NCBI RefSeq assembly: GCF_019039035.1
Contig: NZ_JAHNZT010000001.1
Location: 460,049-524,048, forward strand
Direction of reading: 5' to 3'
DNA: 64,000 nt
From: Citreicoccus inhibens
Lineage (GTDB): Bacteria > Myxococcota > Myxococcia > Myxococcales > Myxococcaceae
A program made the position numbers and the translations under genes. Each line of letters opens with the position of its first letter. Within the stretch, counting starts at the first letter, position 1. Positions 15,834 through 24,689 of this stretch are shown here, in pieces. The notes under the pieces are model-generated. The model worked only from the letters and a program-made list of their open reading frames with translations. It did no database searches and was not told the origin of the DNA.

Positions 15834-17195
15834 TCAGCGAGGCGAGGGATGCGGCTCCGACGGCGCTGGGAGTGATTGGTGTTCCTGCGGTGCGGGCAGC
15901 ACCGTCGGATGAAACCGCTCCTCAAGCTTATCCAGACGCGGCACGGCGCCCGTAATGATGCGCGCTGAACGGCCAAACGTCAGATACGAGTACGCCCAGT
16001 TGAGCAGCACCGCCAGCTTGCTTCGAAAGCCAATGAGGAAGGTGATGTGAATGAACAACCACGCAAACCAAGCAGCGACACCTGACTGTTGCACGCGACG
16101 GAAGGCCACTCCTACCGCTTGTCCGCGGCCAATCACCGCGTAGGTGCCTCGGTCCCAGTAGCGGAAGGGCATCATCGGCTGCCCTTGGATCTGTCTCAGG
16201 ATGCTGAGCGCCGCATGCTTCCCTTCCTGCATGGCCGCAGGCGCCACTCCGGGAACTGACGTTCCATCGCCTTGCTTGACGAATGACAGGTCGCCAACAA
16301 CAAAGACATCCGTTCTGCCGGGCACCGTCAGCTCCGGGGACACCATGACCCGTCCGGCGCGATCCATCGGCGCCCCCAGGGAGCGCGCCACCGGGGAAGC
16401 TGAAACCCCTGCAGCCCAAAGCACCGTCCGTGCCGGCAAATGCTCGGACCCCATGAAGACGCCGGTCGCATCGATGCTCGTCACCCGAGCCCCCGTCATG
16501 ACCTCGACCCCGAGACGCTCCAACGCCTTGCGCGCACGAACCGAGAGCGCTTCAGGGTAGCTGGGGAGAACATGGCCCAGCCCCTCGATGAGCAGGATTC
16601 GCGCTTGATTCGGGTCGATGTTCTGAAACTCACCTGGCAGTGAGTTGCGACTGATCTCCGCGAGCGCTCCCGCGAGTTCCACCCCCGTAGGACCCGCGCC
16701 AATGATGACGAATGTCATCAGCGCTCGCCGAACGTCCGGGTCAGACTCTCGCTCGGCCATCTCGAAGGCGAGCAGGACGCGGCGACGGATCTCGACCGCG
16801 TCCTCAATAGTCTTCAGCCCCATCGCGTGTCGCGCCCACTCGTCATGACCGAAGTAGGAGTGCGTTGCGCCCGTAGCCACGATGAGAAAGTCGTAGCTCA
16901 GCTCACCGTCCGCGAGCAGCAACCGCTTGTGCTCCAGGTCGATGCCAGTCGCCTCCGCCAGCAGCACTTGGATGCGATGTCGTCCCAGGATGCCTCGAAG
17001 GGGGGCCGCAATCTCACTGGGACTCAGCGTCGCCGTGGCCACCTGGTAGAGCAATGGCTGGAAGAGATGGTGGTTGTGTCGATCCACCAGGGTCACCCGC
17101 ACCGGGGCCTTCCGGAGCTGCCGGGCAGCATAGAGGCCACCAAAACCTCCACCGAGGATGACCACGTGCGGCAGGTCTGCGCGGTTCTTGGTCAC
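15834..17195 (-). CDS. ndh: Type II NADH:quinone oxidoreductase (non-proton-pumping)
   Basis: About 453 residues from a GTG at 17195; a GTG at 17294 would add 33 residues that look non-coding, and neither has a strong ribosome binding site. FAD-binding motif VVILGGGFGGLYAARQLR at the N-terminus, NAD-binding motif VIIGAGPTGVELAGALAE near residue 165, and the ATG motif IVATGATHSYFG. FVVGDLSFV ends the second FAD segment. The C-terminal LFIHITFLIGFRSKLAVLL forms the membrane-contact helix of NDH-2 enzymes. It passes electrons from NADH to quinone without pumping protons. Convergent with comM; divergent from recA across about 300 bases. Confidence 0.88.
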   Translation of the reverse strand: MTKNRADLPHVVILGGGFGGLYAARQLRKAPVRVTLVDRHNHHLFQPLLYQVATATLSPSEIAAPLRGILGRHRIQVLLAEATGIDLEHKRLLLADGELSYDFLIVATGATHSYFGHDEWARHAMGLKTIEDAVEIRRRVLLAFEMAERESDPDVRRALMTFVIIGAGPTGVELAGALAEISRNSLPGEFQNIDPNQARILLIEGLGHVLPSYPEALSVRARKALERLGVEVMTGARVTSIDATGVFMGSEHLPARTVLWAAGVSASPVARSLGAPMDRAGRVMVSPELTVPGRTDVFVVGDLSFVKQGDGTSVPGVAPAAMQEGKHAALSILRQIQGQPMMPFRYWDRGTYAVIGRGQAVGVAFRRVQQSGVAAWFAWLFIHITFLIGFRSKLAVLLNWAYSYLTFGRSARIITGAVPRLDKLEERFHPTVLPAPQEHQSLPAPSEPHPSPR

Positions 17196-17503
17196 GTCTG
17201 GAAAGGTGAGGCAGCGCTCCTCGAATTTCAACGCAAGCAGCCTGGCTGCTCGGTGGAGTCGGCTGTGCGCAGGGCACCTCGGCTCCTTGCTCACCTGGAA
17301 AGCAGGCAGCAGCTCCGGGGGCCAGTCACTCCGGATGGTCGGACGCTTGGAGTCACTCTGGACGATTCACGAGTCTCCGCCCGAGTACGCACAGCGGCAT
17401 GCCCATTGCTCGGTAGGGCAAGTAACGCGCGACCGGCTCGGCCTCGGCGCATCCGTGCGCGCGTCGCACATCACCCATCAAGGCGGCAAGGGAGTCGGAC
17501 GCA

Positions 17504-18529
17504 ATGAGCAAGCTGACGGAGAAGCTGAAGGCAGTGGCGGCTGCGGTGGCGGCGATCGAAAAGCAGTTTGGCCGAGGGGCCGTGATGCCACTGGGAGCTG
17601 AGGCAATGGTCCAGAAGGTCGCGGTGATTCCCACAGGCTCCGTGGGATTGGATCGAGCTCTCGGAGTGGGTGGGTATCCTCGCGGCCGCGTCGTGGAACT
17701 GTTCGGACATGAATCGTCCGGGAAGACCACGCTGACCCTGCATGCGATTGCCCAAGTGCAGGCCGCTGGGGGTGTCGCGGCCTTCATTGATGCAGAGCAT
17801 GCGCTGGACGTTACCTACGCACGCAAGCTGGGCGTCCGCGTGGAAGAGCTGCTGGTCTCTCAACCCGATACGGGAGAACAGGCGCTCGAGATAACCGAAC
17901 ACCTCGTGCGCTCTGGCGCCGTGGACCTCATCATCGTGGACTCTGTCGCGGCCTTGGTTCCCCGCGCGGAAATTGAAGGCGAGATGGGAGATGCTCACAT
18001 GGGCGTGCAAGCACGACTGATGAGCCAGGCCCTCCGCAAGCTCACGGGGGCCGTCAGCCGGTCCGGCACCTGCATCATCTTCATCAATCAGATTCGAATG
18101 AAGATTGGTGTGATGTTTGGAAATCCCGAGACCACGACGGGAGGAAATGCACTGAAGTTCTATTCCTCGGTGCGCCTGGAGATCCGCCGAACAGGGAGCA
18201 TCAAAGAGGGCGACTCCGTGGTGGGGTCCAAGGCGCGGGTGAAGGTCGTCAAGAACAAGGTCGCGCCCCCATTCCAAGAAGCCGAGTTCGATGTGATGTA
18301 CGGCTCAGGCATTCATCGTCCGGCCGAGGTCCTCGACATGGCGGTCGCCGGTGGACAGGTGGAGAAGTCCGGCAGCCACTTCAGTCTTCGCGGGGAGCGC
18401 ATCGGGCAGGGCCGCGAGCGTGCCATCGAGTGGCTGCGCGAACATCCCGAGGCCTTGGAGGCGCTCGCCCGTGAGCTGGTCGGCGCCGCTGCCCTCCCCT
18501 GCCCTCCTGCAGCGGCCGAGGCCGCCTAG
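17504..18529 (+). CDS. recA: Recombinase RecA
   Basis: 341 residues. Walker [10 protein letters not shown] (about residues 67-75; the usual GP is GH here), [20 protein letters not shown] (Walker B and L1), [18 protein letters not shown] and [13 protein letters not shown] (L2). Homologous strand exchange and LexA coprotease are the family functions. The C-terminus ends in AAAEAA and lacks the strongly acidic tail that restrains many RecA proteins. Known: Myxococcus xanthus has two recA genes with different roles; this could be the recA1 type, since recA1 is, to my knowledge, not far from oar there. Good AAGGGAG ribosome binding site. The last four bases (CTAG) also encode the stop of the convergent gene. 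Confidence 0.96.
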   Translation: MSKLTEKLKAVAAAVAAIEKQFGRGAVMPLGAEAMVQKVAVIPTGSVGLDRALGVGGYPRGRVVELFGHESSGKTTLTLHAIAQVQAAGGVAAFIDAEHALDVTYARKLGVRVEELLVSQPDTGEQALEITEHLVRSGAVDLIIVDSVAALVPRAEIEGEMGDAHMGVQARLMSQALRKLTGAVSRSGTCIIFINQIRMKIGVMFGNPETTTGGNALKFYSSVRLEIRRTGSIKEGDSVVGSKARVKVVKNKVAPPFQEAEFDVMYGSGIHRPAEVLDMAVAGGQVEKSGSHFSLRGERIGQGRERAIEWLREHPEALEALARELVGAAALPCPPAAAEAA

Positions 18530-19029
18530 CCTTGGACGGCTGCCAACGACAAGGGGACGGGCACCCGACGCTGTCCCGCACACAAATGCAATGCGCCCTC
18601 TGGCCCCTCTTCCAGGAGCTGGCCCAATTGGTACTGCGCATCGCGCGAGAAGCGAGCCTTGGCACGTCCCTGCTTGACTTGGCAGCCCACCACCCCGTCC
18701 GACTCGACATGCAAGGTCGCAACATCGAGGGCTTCGGCGGTGCGATCACTCAGTCGGATGGAGACAAGGTCCGACGGAGACACATCCACGGTCCGGACCT
18801 CGTAGGCCGCGTCCTCCACCTGGACGTAGCACCAGTCATTCCCGATGCGGAGCTGGTAACGCCCCTGGTCGTCCAAGACGAGCGAGGCATCGAACAACTC
18901 GATGATGCGCGGATGGAGGATGGGCTCGTCGTCGTGCCACCAACGCAGGGTGGGGTCGAGGCGAATGCCGCTGTCCTCGCGGGTGTGCCAACGCTTGCCT
19001 GGGGGCGGCGGACCGCTGGGTGGTTCCAT
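18526..19029 (-). CDS. DUF1285-like protein
   Basis: 167 residues, cytoplasmic, with no membrane segment. The middle resembles DUF1285: [20 protein letters not shown], then [20 protein letters not shown], then VEDAAYEV, matching the two-lobed pattern of that family (dark matter of many proteobacteria; no known activity). Its TAG stop overlaps the recA TAG in one palindromic CTAG, so the two genes meet with no spacer. The frame is well supported by codon bias. It lies 63 bases downstream of the membrane protein gene on the same strand, so it may be third in the cinA unit. Confidence 0.72.
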   Translation of the reverse strand: MEPPSGPPPPGKRWHTREDSGIRLDPTLRWWHDDEPILHPRIIELFDASLVLDDQGRYQLRIGNDWCYVQVEDAAYEVRTVDVSPSDLVSIRLSDRTAEALDVATLHVESDGVVGCQVKQGRAKARFSRDAQYQLGQLLEEGPEGALHLCAGQRRVPVPLSLAAVQG

Positions 19030-19092
19030 GACCTTCCTTATCTGCGCCTGCGCGCTGGATGGAGCAACTCCTCGTGGCCTGGAGTCCTCGCC

Positions 19093-20517
19093 CTACCAGT
19101 TCCGAACGAGTTCCGTGTAACCACGGAAAGCCACCGCGCCCCAGAAGTTCACCAAGAAGCCCAATGCGACCACGCCCATCACTGCTCGGTTGCGCAGCGA
19201 CCATCCCCCCAGAGCGAACAGCACGAGCAGATACGGCGTGTAGTCCAGGCTGAATCGGAAGCCGAACTGCATGTACCCGGTGTTCTGGTAGAACAGGCCC
19301 GGCAGCGCGCACACTGCCACGGTCAGCCACATGGGCCAGTGCAGGCGAGGCCGCTCCTTCGGAACCAGCAGGAAGACAATCAGAGGCAGGGTCAGCAGCA
19401 GCGTCAACCCGTACGGGTCGTACGCAAGACGCAGCGGCTCCCAGGAGATTTTCGGGAGATTGAGGAACGCAGCCTGGAGGTTGCGTGCCAGATAGCTGAC
19501 GTTGAACAACCCCCAACGGTCGATGTCTGCGTTGACGCGGTTGTTGAAGAGGAACGCGTGTCCGAACTCCCCCGGACGCCCGAAGCGATAGACGTTGTAC
19601 GCAGCAGCGAGCAGCCCCAGGGGTGCGGCTCCCGCGGCAAACAGCCCCAGCTTGCGCGCCGCAGCCCTCCAGTTCACTCCGAGCGACTTGAGCTGAGCGC
19701 GGCGATCAGGGCCAGGACACAGAGCTTCGAGGACGAAGAAGAGGCCCGCGAACAACAGCGGTGTGCGTGTGAGCACTGCCATCGAGAAGAACAGCCCTGC
19801 CAGAACCGGGCGACGCGCACGGACCGCGTTGCGTACATACAGACAGGTCCAGGCGACCCCCATGACCTCGGCACTGAACCAGACCTCGCCCCGGATGGCG
19901 CAATAAAAGAAAAGCGTTCCGAACGCGAGAACGAGCGACAAGGCGATGTTGTCATTGCGTTCACGCGACGTCTCGCCCTCCTTCGCCAGGAAGCGCAGCA
20001 GCGAATAGAAGAGCGCCACTGCCAACGCGCCAACGACAACGCCAAAGCTGGTGTCGTTGAACTGGTATCCGTGCAGCGCGACAAACGGCAGCATCACCAC
20101 GGCTGGGAACGAGGGGAAGCTGACGTACCAGCGATCGTCCGCGAGGGGCCTGCCTTCACAGCGGACCTTCGCGCCATCCACCTGACGCACGCAGGCCCAG
20201 TCCTCCAGGTTGGGCAACACCTGCGGGTCCACATCCAGGCGCCCCTCCAACCACGACTGCGCCTGGTAGATGAAGTGTGGCGCCGCGCTCTGCCGGAGAA
20301 AACGCTGGGAGCTGAAGCTGGCGAGCACCGCGAACGACACGAGGAAGAGGAGAACCTCGACACGGTACGCGCCGAGCCAGATGCGAATGGCGGAGGTTCC
20401 AACTGCCCGCGACAGGGGCTCGGCCGACGACAATGGTGCGATGGGCGGTTCCGAGGAGAGAGGACCCGCGGGCTCAGCCCCGGAAGGGCCATGCTGTTTG
20501 GATTTGGAGCGGCTCAT
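19093..20517 (-). CDS. Polytopic membrane protein, possibly glycosyltransferase-like
   Basis: 474 residues with about ten hydrophobic helices after a 40-residue Ser/Pro-rich cytoplasmic leader. The first large loop (PHFIYQAQSWLEGRLDVDP through RWYVSFPSFPAVVMLPF) has the feel of GT-C/PMT-type membrane glycosyltransferases, which carry acidic residues there, but no diagnostic motif can be claimed. Late helices (YMQFGFRFSLDYTPYLLVLF) also fit that superfamily. The start ATG overlaps the cinA stop (ATGA), so translation is coupled to cinA; the pairing has no clear biochemical sense. Substrate unknown. Confidence 0.8.
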   Translation of the reverse strand: MSRSKSKQHGPSGAEPAGPLSSEPPIAPLSSAEPLSRAVGTSAIRIWLGAYRVEVLLFLVSFAVLASFSSQRFLRQSAAPHFIYQAQSWLEGRLDVDPQVLPNLEDWACVRQVDGAKVRCEGRPLADDRWYVSFPSFPAVVMLPFVALHGYQFNDTSFGVVVGALAVALFYSLLRFLAKEGETSRERNDNIALSLVLAFGTLFFYCAIRGEVWFSAEVMGVAWTCLYVRNAVRARRPVLAGLFFSMAVLTRTPLLFAGLFFVLEALCPGPDRRAQLKSLGVNWRAAARKLGLFAAGAAPLGLLAAAYNVYRFGRPGEFGHAFLFNNRVNADIDRWGLFNVSYLARNLQAAFLNLPKISWEPLRLAYDPYGLTLLLTLPLIVFLLVPKERPRLHWPMWLTVAVCALPGLFYQNTGYMQFGFRFSLDYTPYLLVLFALGGWSLRNRAVMGVVALGFLVNFWGAVAFRGYTELVRNW

Positions 20518-21779
20518 GGGGTGGCAGACGCGGTCAGCAGATGCCGACGCAGCAATTCCAGAGAGTGAGAAGCAGCGAAGAGGCGCACACGCTCGCGATC
20601 GCCATGAATGAAGATGCGTTCATATCGCGCCGGAATCCCGGGTCCAGCCATCCCGCAGTACACCGTGCCGACCGGGTCTTCTTGGGTTCCACCGCCCGGC
20701 CCCGCATACCCTGTCACCGACAGGCCATAGGTGGCCCCAGTCACGGCACGAACTCCCTCGGCCATGGCCAGCGCCGTCTCCTTCGACACTGCGGAGTGTC
20801 GCGCGAGGACCTCGGGGGGAACGCCCACCCAGGCGGACTTCATCTTCTCCGAGTACACGACAGCACCACCAAGAAAGACGTTGCTTGCCCCCGGAACGCC
20901 AGTGAGCTGCTGCGCGATGAGTCCCCCCGTGCAGCTCTCGGCCACTGCCAGGGTCGCCCCCGTTTGAGCCAGCATCCGCACGAGGACCGCGGCGTACTCG
21001 TCACCGTCCACTCCAAAAACATGCGCCCCGAGCACGTGTCGAGAGGCTGCCTCCGCGGCATCCAGCGCCGCATCCGCTTCGCGCTGCGAAGCCCCCTCCG
21101 ACATCAGCTTCAGGTGGTTCTCCGGTGCATGGGTACGGAAGCCGAAGACGACATGCGGATGCCCCGGCGCCAGCGGCATCACGGTCTGATCCAACATCGA
21201 CTCGGACAGGGAGACGGTGCGCAGCAAGCGGAAGGCGCGAAAGGTGCGCGCTGGACCAGACTCCAAGGTCGCGCGGATGCGCGGGAGGATCTCGCCATCG
21301 ACCAGGGCTCGATACTCGCGAGGAACACCGGGGAGAAAGAAGAACTCACAGTTCCGGATCCGCTGGTGGACCAGCGGTGCCGAGCCTACGGGATTCTGGA
21401 TGGCCTGTGCCCCTTCAGGAATCCTCGCCATTCGCAGGGCGCTCGGATTCATGGGGACTCCCCGTGCGGCGAATCGCGCCTCCAGCCACAGAACAACCTG
21501 GGGATCCTTCTGCAGCGGTACCCCCGCTGCCTCAGCCGCGCACTCCAAGGTGAAGTCATCCGCGGTCGGTCCCAGTCCACCGGAGACGATGACCACGTCT
21601 GCACGGTCGGCGGCCTCCAGCAGCCGATCTCGGATGTCCGACCTCACGTCGCCCACCAAGACGACTCGCCCCACCTTCACGCCCAGTTCGAAGAGCCGGG
21701 CCTCCAGGTAGCTGCTGTTCGTATCCGTGACGAGGCCAGTGACCAGTTCGTCACCTGTGCACAGAAGTTCGACGCGCAT
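20514..21779 (-). CDS. cinA: CinA-family protein (competence/damage-inducible; nicotinamide nucleotide amidase domain)
   Basis: 421 residues, full two-domain length. The N-terminal MoaB/COG1058 domain has LLCTGDELVTGLVTDTNSSY and VIVSGGLGPTADDFT. The C-terminal amidase domain (about residues 255-421) carries the conserved AESCTGGLIAQQLT, the lysine in FLGGAVVYSEKMKSA, and SVTGYAGPGGG. Known: the C-domain deamidates nicotinamide mononucleotide in the pyridine nucleotide salvage cycle; the N-domain is an ADP-ribose pyrophosphatase in some species. First gene of a unit with the membrane protein that overlaps its stop by four bases. Not adjacent to recA here, unlike in some Firmicutes. Confidence 0.95.
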   Translation of the reverse strand: MRVELLCTGDELVTGLVTDTNSSYLEARLFELGVKVGRVVLVGDVRSDIRDRLLEAADRADVVIVSGGLGPTADDFTLECAAEAAGVPLQKDPQVVLWLEARFAARGVPMNPSALRMARIPEGAQAIQNPVGSAPLVHQRIRNCEFFFLPGVPREYRALVDGEILPRIRATLESGPARTFRAFRLLRTVSLSESMLDQTVMPLAPGHPHVVFGFRTHAPENHLKLMSEGASQREADAALDAAEAASRHVLGAHVFGVDGDEYAAVLVRMLAQTGATLAVAESCTGGLIAQQLTGVPGASNVFLGGAVVYSEKMKSAWVGVPPEVLARHSAVSKETALAMAEGVRAVTGATYGLSVTGYAGPGGGTQEDPVGTVYCGMAGPGIPARYERIFIHGDRERVRLFAASHSLELLRRHLLTASATP

Positions 21780-22440
21780 GGGTGCGGCATCCTACCGGCT
21801 GCGCGGGCCCAGGGCACGGACGACGCGCCCCCACCACCCCACCGGGCGAGCACTCGACAGGGCTGCTCCTTCACCTGCACGCATGCTTTCGCAGCCGCGC
21901 TGGCGAGCGGCCGCTGGCTGCGTTCAGGTGTCCTGGTGGGAGGTCTGGCCGCTGGGACCTGCGCCTCTGCATCCCGGGGGCTCAGGGGAACTCTCCCCAT
22001 GGGCCTTGGTCCGCGGACTTCTGCATCTGGATGCCCGCGGGAAGTCGGCATCCAGGTGCCCACATGGGAATTCAGTGTCCCTGGTTCTCGGCGCGGGGTC
22101 TGTTCCCACAGGGGGCGTCTGAGGCGGGCCGCCACGCGCTCCGAGCGACCAACTCGGGTAGCTCCTCTGCGTCCAAGTTGGTGCCTGCATGTCTGTGGGG
22201 CTTCGGCAGTCGCCGCACACTCGACCGACCTCTACAATCAAGCAATTGCTCGTCGGCATTCGCGCAGGCGGCCGTGGACCCTTTACGACATCTCCCCCGT
22301 GGACCCTCCGTCGAGTGATGACTTCCCCTACCGCGTCCCGCTGGAATGGAACCGACTGGGTCACGACGCGGGATGCTGCTGGCACATCCTTGCCGGTACA
22401 GACTCTGGCCGTTCGGGATTGGGGCCCGACAGCTCAAACG
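21780..22440. other. Gene-poor region, no supported gene
   Basis: About 660 bases between the start of cinA and the end of the acetyltransferase gene. Open frames here have random-looking translations and poor third-position GC, so I call none. The base composition is more even than in the flanks. Bases 22322-22440 could be a decayed coding fragment (WNGTDWVTTRDAAG in one plus-strand frame), which cannot be shown by eye. A strong hairpin is listed separately. Confidence 0.5.
22023..22059. other. Intergenic hairpin with competing stem
   Basis: Arms 22023-22035 and 22047-22059 are 13 bases each and pair with one wobble around an 11-base loop. The GAAGTC of the loop (22041-22046) could instead pair with GACTTC just upstream (22016-22021), so two alternative folds exist. 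It is not next to a stop codon on either strand. Confidence 0.45.
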
Positions 22441-22914
22441 CTAGCGCGCTTGTCGATCCACCGGGATGTCGAAGTGCAACACGTCTTCTCGAGTACCCAG
22501 GCTCGTGTAGAGCGCAATGGCAGGGTCGTCTCCGTGGTCCGCCTGGACGAACATGACGTAGGCTCCCCGCTCCGCACCGAGACGCTGGAGTTCTCGAATC
22601 AGCCCGGTCGCGATTCCTCGACGACGATGCGCTGAAGCCACCGCGAGGTCGTAGATATAGAGTTCGCTGCGCTCCTGCTCAAACTTCCTCAACTCGTATG
22701 CCGCAAGCCCGCCCACAACCTTCCCGTCGTCCATTGCCACGAGCGCGATGAATGAGTCCCCCGAGAGCAGGCGTCCAAAGTAGGCGGCACTCGGACGCGC
22801 TCGGCCGTATGTCTCGACCTCTTCGAAGGCCTCGCCCAATACGGTCAGCATGCCGTGCATCAGGTCGACGTCGGACGGACCCAGGCGCTTGACCATGAAT
22901 GAGGGTGTCTGCAT
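22441..22914 (-). CDS. AAC(3)-I-like aminoglycoside N-acetyltransferase (GNAT)
   Basis: 157 residues, the length of AAC(3)-I enzymes, which acetylate N3 of gentamicin-type aminoglycosides with acetyl-CoA. Features that match the family as I remember it: FIALVAMDDGKVVGGLAAYE, then LRKFEQERSELYIYDLAV, the acetyl-CoA loop HRRRGIATGLIREL, YVMFVQADHGDDPAIALYTS, and the terminal LHFDIPVD. These are far closer to AAC(3)-I than to generic GNATs. It stands in a gene-poor island with atypical composition, suggesting acquisition, though no integron attC site or transposase was seen. A 72-codon ORF ends 10 bases upstream. Drug activity is inferred. Confidence 0.88.
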   Translation of the reverse strand: MQTPSFMVKRLGPSDVDLMHGMLTVLGEAFEEVETYGRARPSAAYFGRLLSGDSFIALVAMDDGKVVGGLAAYELRKFEQERSELYIYDLAVASAHRRRGIATGLIRELQRLGAERGAYVMFVQADHGDDPAIALYTSLGTREDVLHFDIPVDRQAR

Positions 22915-22923
22915 GCGGTGAAT

Positions 22924-23142
22924 CTACTCGCGATGCTGTGACACCAGCTGGGCTTGAGCCGCCTCAGGGACACCAAAGAAGAGGCAAGTACGGTGTCCGA
23001 CATGACGAAAGAGCAGAAGCCGAGACGTCTCCGACGTAACGACACGGTAGAGTTCAAGCTCATGACCAGACAACGAGGGTGACTGTCTCTGCACACTGCT
23101 TGCGCAGGCATTGAGCGGTCTCATTGCCTTGGGCCCCGGCAT
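22924..23142 (-). CDS. Possible small protein upstream of the acetyltransferase
   Basis: A 72-codon ORF whose stop is 9 bases before the acetyltransferase start, on the same strand. The second half (LLLFRHVGHRTCLFFGVPEA, then AQAQLVSQHRE) reads like real protein: aromatic and charged residues are mixed, not the Arg/Pro/Ser-rich nonsense of shadow frames. Codon use is less GC-biased than in the surrounding genes. No family recognised. The start is uncertain (ATG at 23142, or the in-frame ATG at 23124). Could be a translated leader of the resistance-type gene or a decayed remnant. Confidence 0.35.
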   Translation of the reverse strand: MPGPKAMRPLNACASSVQRQSPSLSGHELELYRVVTSETSRLLLFRHVGHRTCLFFGVPEAAQAQLVSQHRE

Positions 23143-23165
23143 GGAGGCCGACTCGATAGGGCATC

Positions 23166-23432
23166 ACTCACAATGCGGCGGGTTCATTTGTGTCGCGAGG
23201 TGCCGGAGCGATGAACCTTGCTCTCCAGCAACGGGCCCCGCCAACTCGGGAACCACTCACGGCGCTGCGGTCCCATTGCTTCGGGAGTTTCCGGCGCGCT
23301 GTGCACGGGGTCTCTGGCTACGGGCCCCGAAAACTCTGGCACTACTCACAGCATGGAGGGCCCGGTTGCTTGAAGCGGTGCCGGCAGATGCCAGCACGCT
23401 GTGCCGCAACCTCCGTCCAGGCGACCAGCCAG
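23166..23432. repeat. Degenerate tandem repeat with 89-base period
   Basis: ACTCAC recurs at 23166, 23255 and 23344, exactly 89 bases apart. The units before the second and third copies also share ACGGGCCCCG at a constant 22-23 bases upstream, and partial matches continue through the unit (for example TGCCGG/TTCCGG, GCGCTGTGC). About two of every three bases agree where I aligned them. The third unit is more diverged. Confidence 0.5.
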
Positions 23433-23843
23433 TTCTTGCGACGAATGCAGCCCGGCACGTTCACTTGCCGGTGTACCGGCGCGAGGCGCGTTGGGCTTCG
23501 GCAAGGTGACCTGCTGGTCGGGGCAGTTCGCGCAGCGGCTTTGCTTGCGACGGAAGTGGCTGGCGCGCGGAGACCTTGGACCCAGACATGGTGACCCGCT
23601 GAATGGGGCAGCGGTCAGAGCGCAGTGGAGTCGTTGGCCTCGGGAGGTGATGGCGCTGTGGGTCTTGGGAGCCCAGCTCGCCGCGGACCGACTTGGGCTC
23701 TGCCACACCGCAGCAGAGGGCCCGCTGGATTCCGTGGGGAACCGAAGCCTGCGGGCCTTGCTCGTTCGCGATTGGATGGACTGCGGCCTCTCGCTCATCC
23801 CTCGTGGGCCCTTTGGCTCACGGGATGATTGGGGCCTTGGGAT
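23433..23843. other. Gene-poor region, no supported gene
   Basis: About 410 bases between the degenerate repeats and the end of pssA. Several GGGCCC-like and CTTGGG words recur, perhaps further decayed repeat units, but no frame shows coding bias and no RNA gene was recognised. Confidence 0.45.
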
Positions 23844-24689
23844 TCAGAGGTAGGCCGGGCCGTCGCTTCCGGGACCTTCGTCCTCGTCTTCGTCATCGTC
23901 AATGACCGCTGCGACCACCGCGGCACCGCCTCCGACCTTGCGCGCCACCAGGCGATTGCCCACCTGCGCCGCCGACTCCACCAACCCCAGCAGCAAGTAC
24001 GCGAAGCTGTAGGCGACCAGGACCCAGGCGGGATGGAACTGCCTTGCGATGACCCCTCCCGCCACCGCCATCACTCCGCAGACCAGGGCTGTCTTCCGCG
24101 ACGGCCGAGCGTCCTTGAACGTTCGATAGCGCACCGTCGACACCATCAACAGCGACAGGGCCACCACCGCCACGGCCACCGGCACCCGCGCCCCCACCGT
24201 CAACGGCTCACCCGCCGCCGCCACGTGGTGCGAGATGATCAACGACACCAACACACCCGCCGCCAACGGAATGGGCAACCCCACGAAGTGGCCACCCCCG
24301 CCCCCATGCGGATCACGCTGCGCCAGCACGTTGAAGCGCGCCAGCCGCATCGCTCCACACGCCGCGAACGCGAAGGAGATGAACAGCCCCAGGAACCCCA
24401 TCGGCGCAAGCGCCCACTTGTACACAAGCAGGGCAGGCGCCGCTCCGAACGAGGTCACGTCCGCCAGGCTGTCGAGCTGCATCCCGAAGTCGCTCTGCGT
24501 CTTCGTCAGCCGCGCCACGCGACCATCGAACCCGTCGAAGAACATCGCGAAGAAGATGGCCAGCGCCGACTGGTAGAACTGCACAGGACCCGCCTCGCCC
24601 GTGCACAGGGTGATGGCGTAGAACCCACAGAAGATCGACGTGACGGTAAACAGGTTCGGGAGCACGAACATCAGTTTCCGCAGCTTCAT
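23844..24689 (-). CDS. pssA: CDP-diacylglycerol-serine O-phosphatidyltransferase
   Basis: 281 residues with about seven or eight membrane helices. The CDP-alcohol phosphatidyltransferase signature D-G-x2-A-R-x8-G-x3-D-x3-D is intact (FDGRVARLTKTQSDFG then MQLDSLAD, about residues 53-78). It makes phosphatidylserine, the precursor of phosphatidylethanolamine, from CDP-diacylglycerol and serine. The N-terminal FVLPNLFTVTSIFCGFYAI and size fit the Bacillus/PssA type II class. Unusual for the family is an acidic tail of about 18 residues (DDDEDEDEG). Its ribosome binding site GAGGGAA is one arm of an inverted repeat (see the next entry). Divergent from the alpha/beta hydrolase gene. Confidence 0.93.
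   Translation of the reverse strand: MKLRKLMFVLPNLFTVTSIFCGFYAITLCTGEAGPVQFYQSALAIFFAMFFDGFDGRVARLTKTQSDFGMQLDSLADVTSFGAAPALLVYKWALAPMGFLGLFISFAFAACGAMRLARFNVLAQRDPHGGGGGHFVGLPIPLAAGVLVSLIISHHVAAAGEPLTVGARVPVAVAVVALSLLMVSTVRYRTFKDARPSRKTALVCGVMAVAGGVIARQFHPAWVLVAYSFAYLLLGLVESAAQVGNRLVARKVGGGAAVVAAVIDDDEDEDEGPGSDGPAYL

Noticed and set aside
22378-22391. Sigma54-like TGGCAC...TTGC
   Set aside because: The spacing between GG and GC is one base too short, and no suitably placed gene follows on that strand.
20433-22556. 707-codon frame over cinA and the following gap
   Set aside because: It is opposite to intact cinA, and codon bias is poor in the part beyond cinA.
23166-23432. CRISPR-like regular spacing
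   Set aside because: The 89-base units are themselves similar along their length and only loosely conserved; CRISPR needs near-identical short repeats with unrelated spacers, and no cas gene is present.
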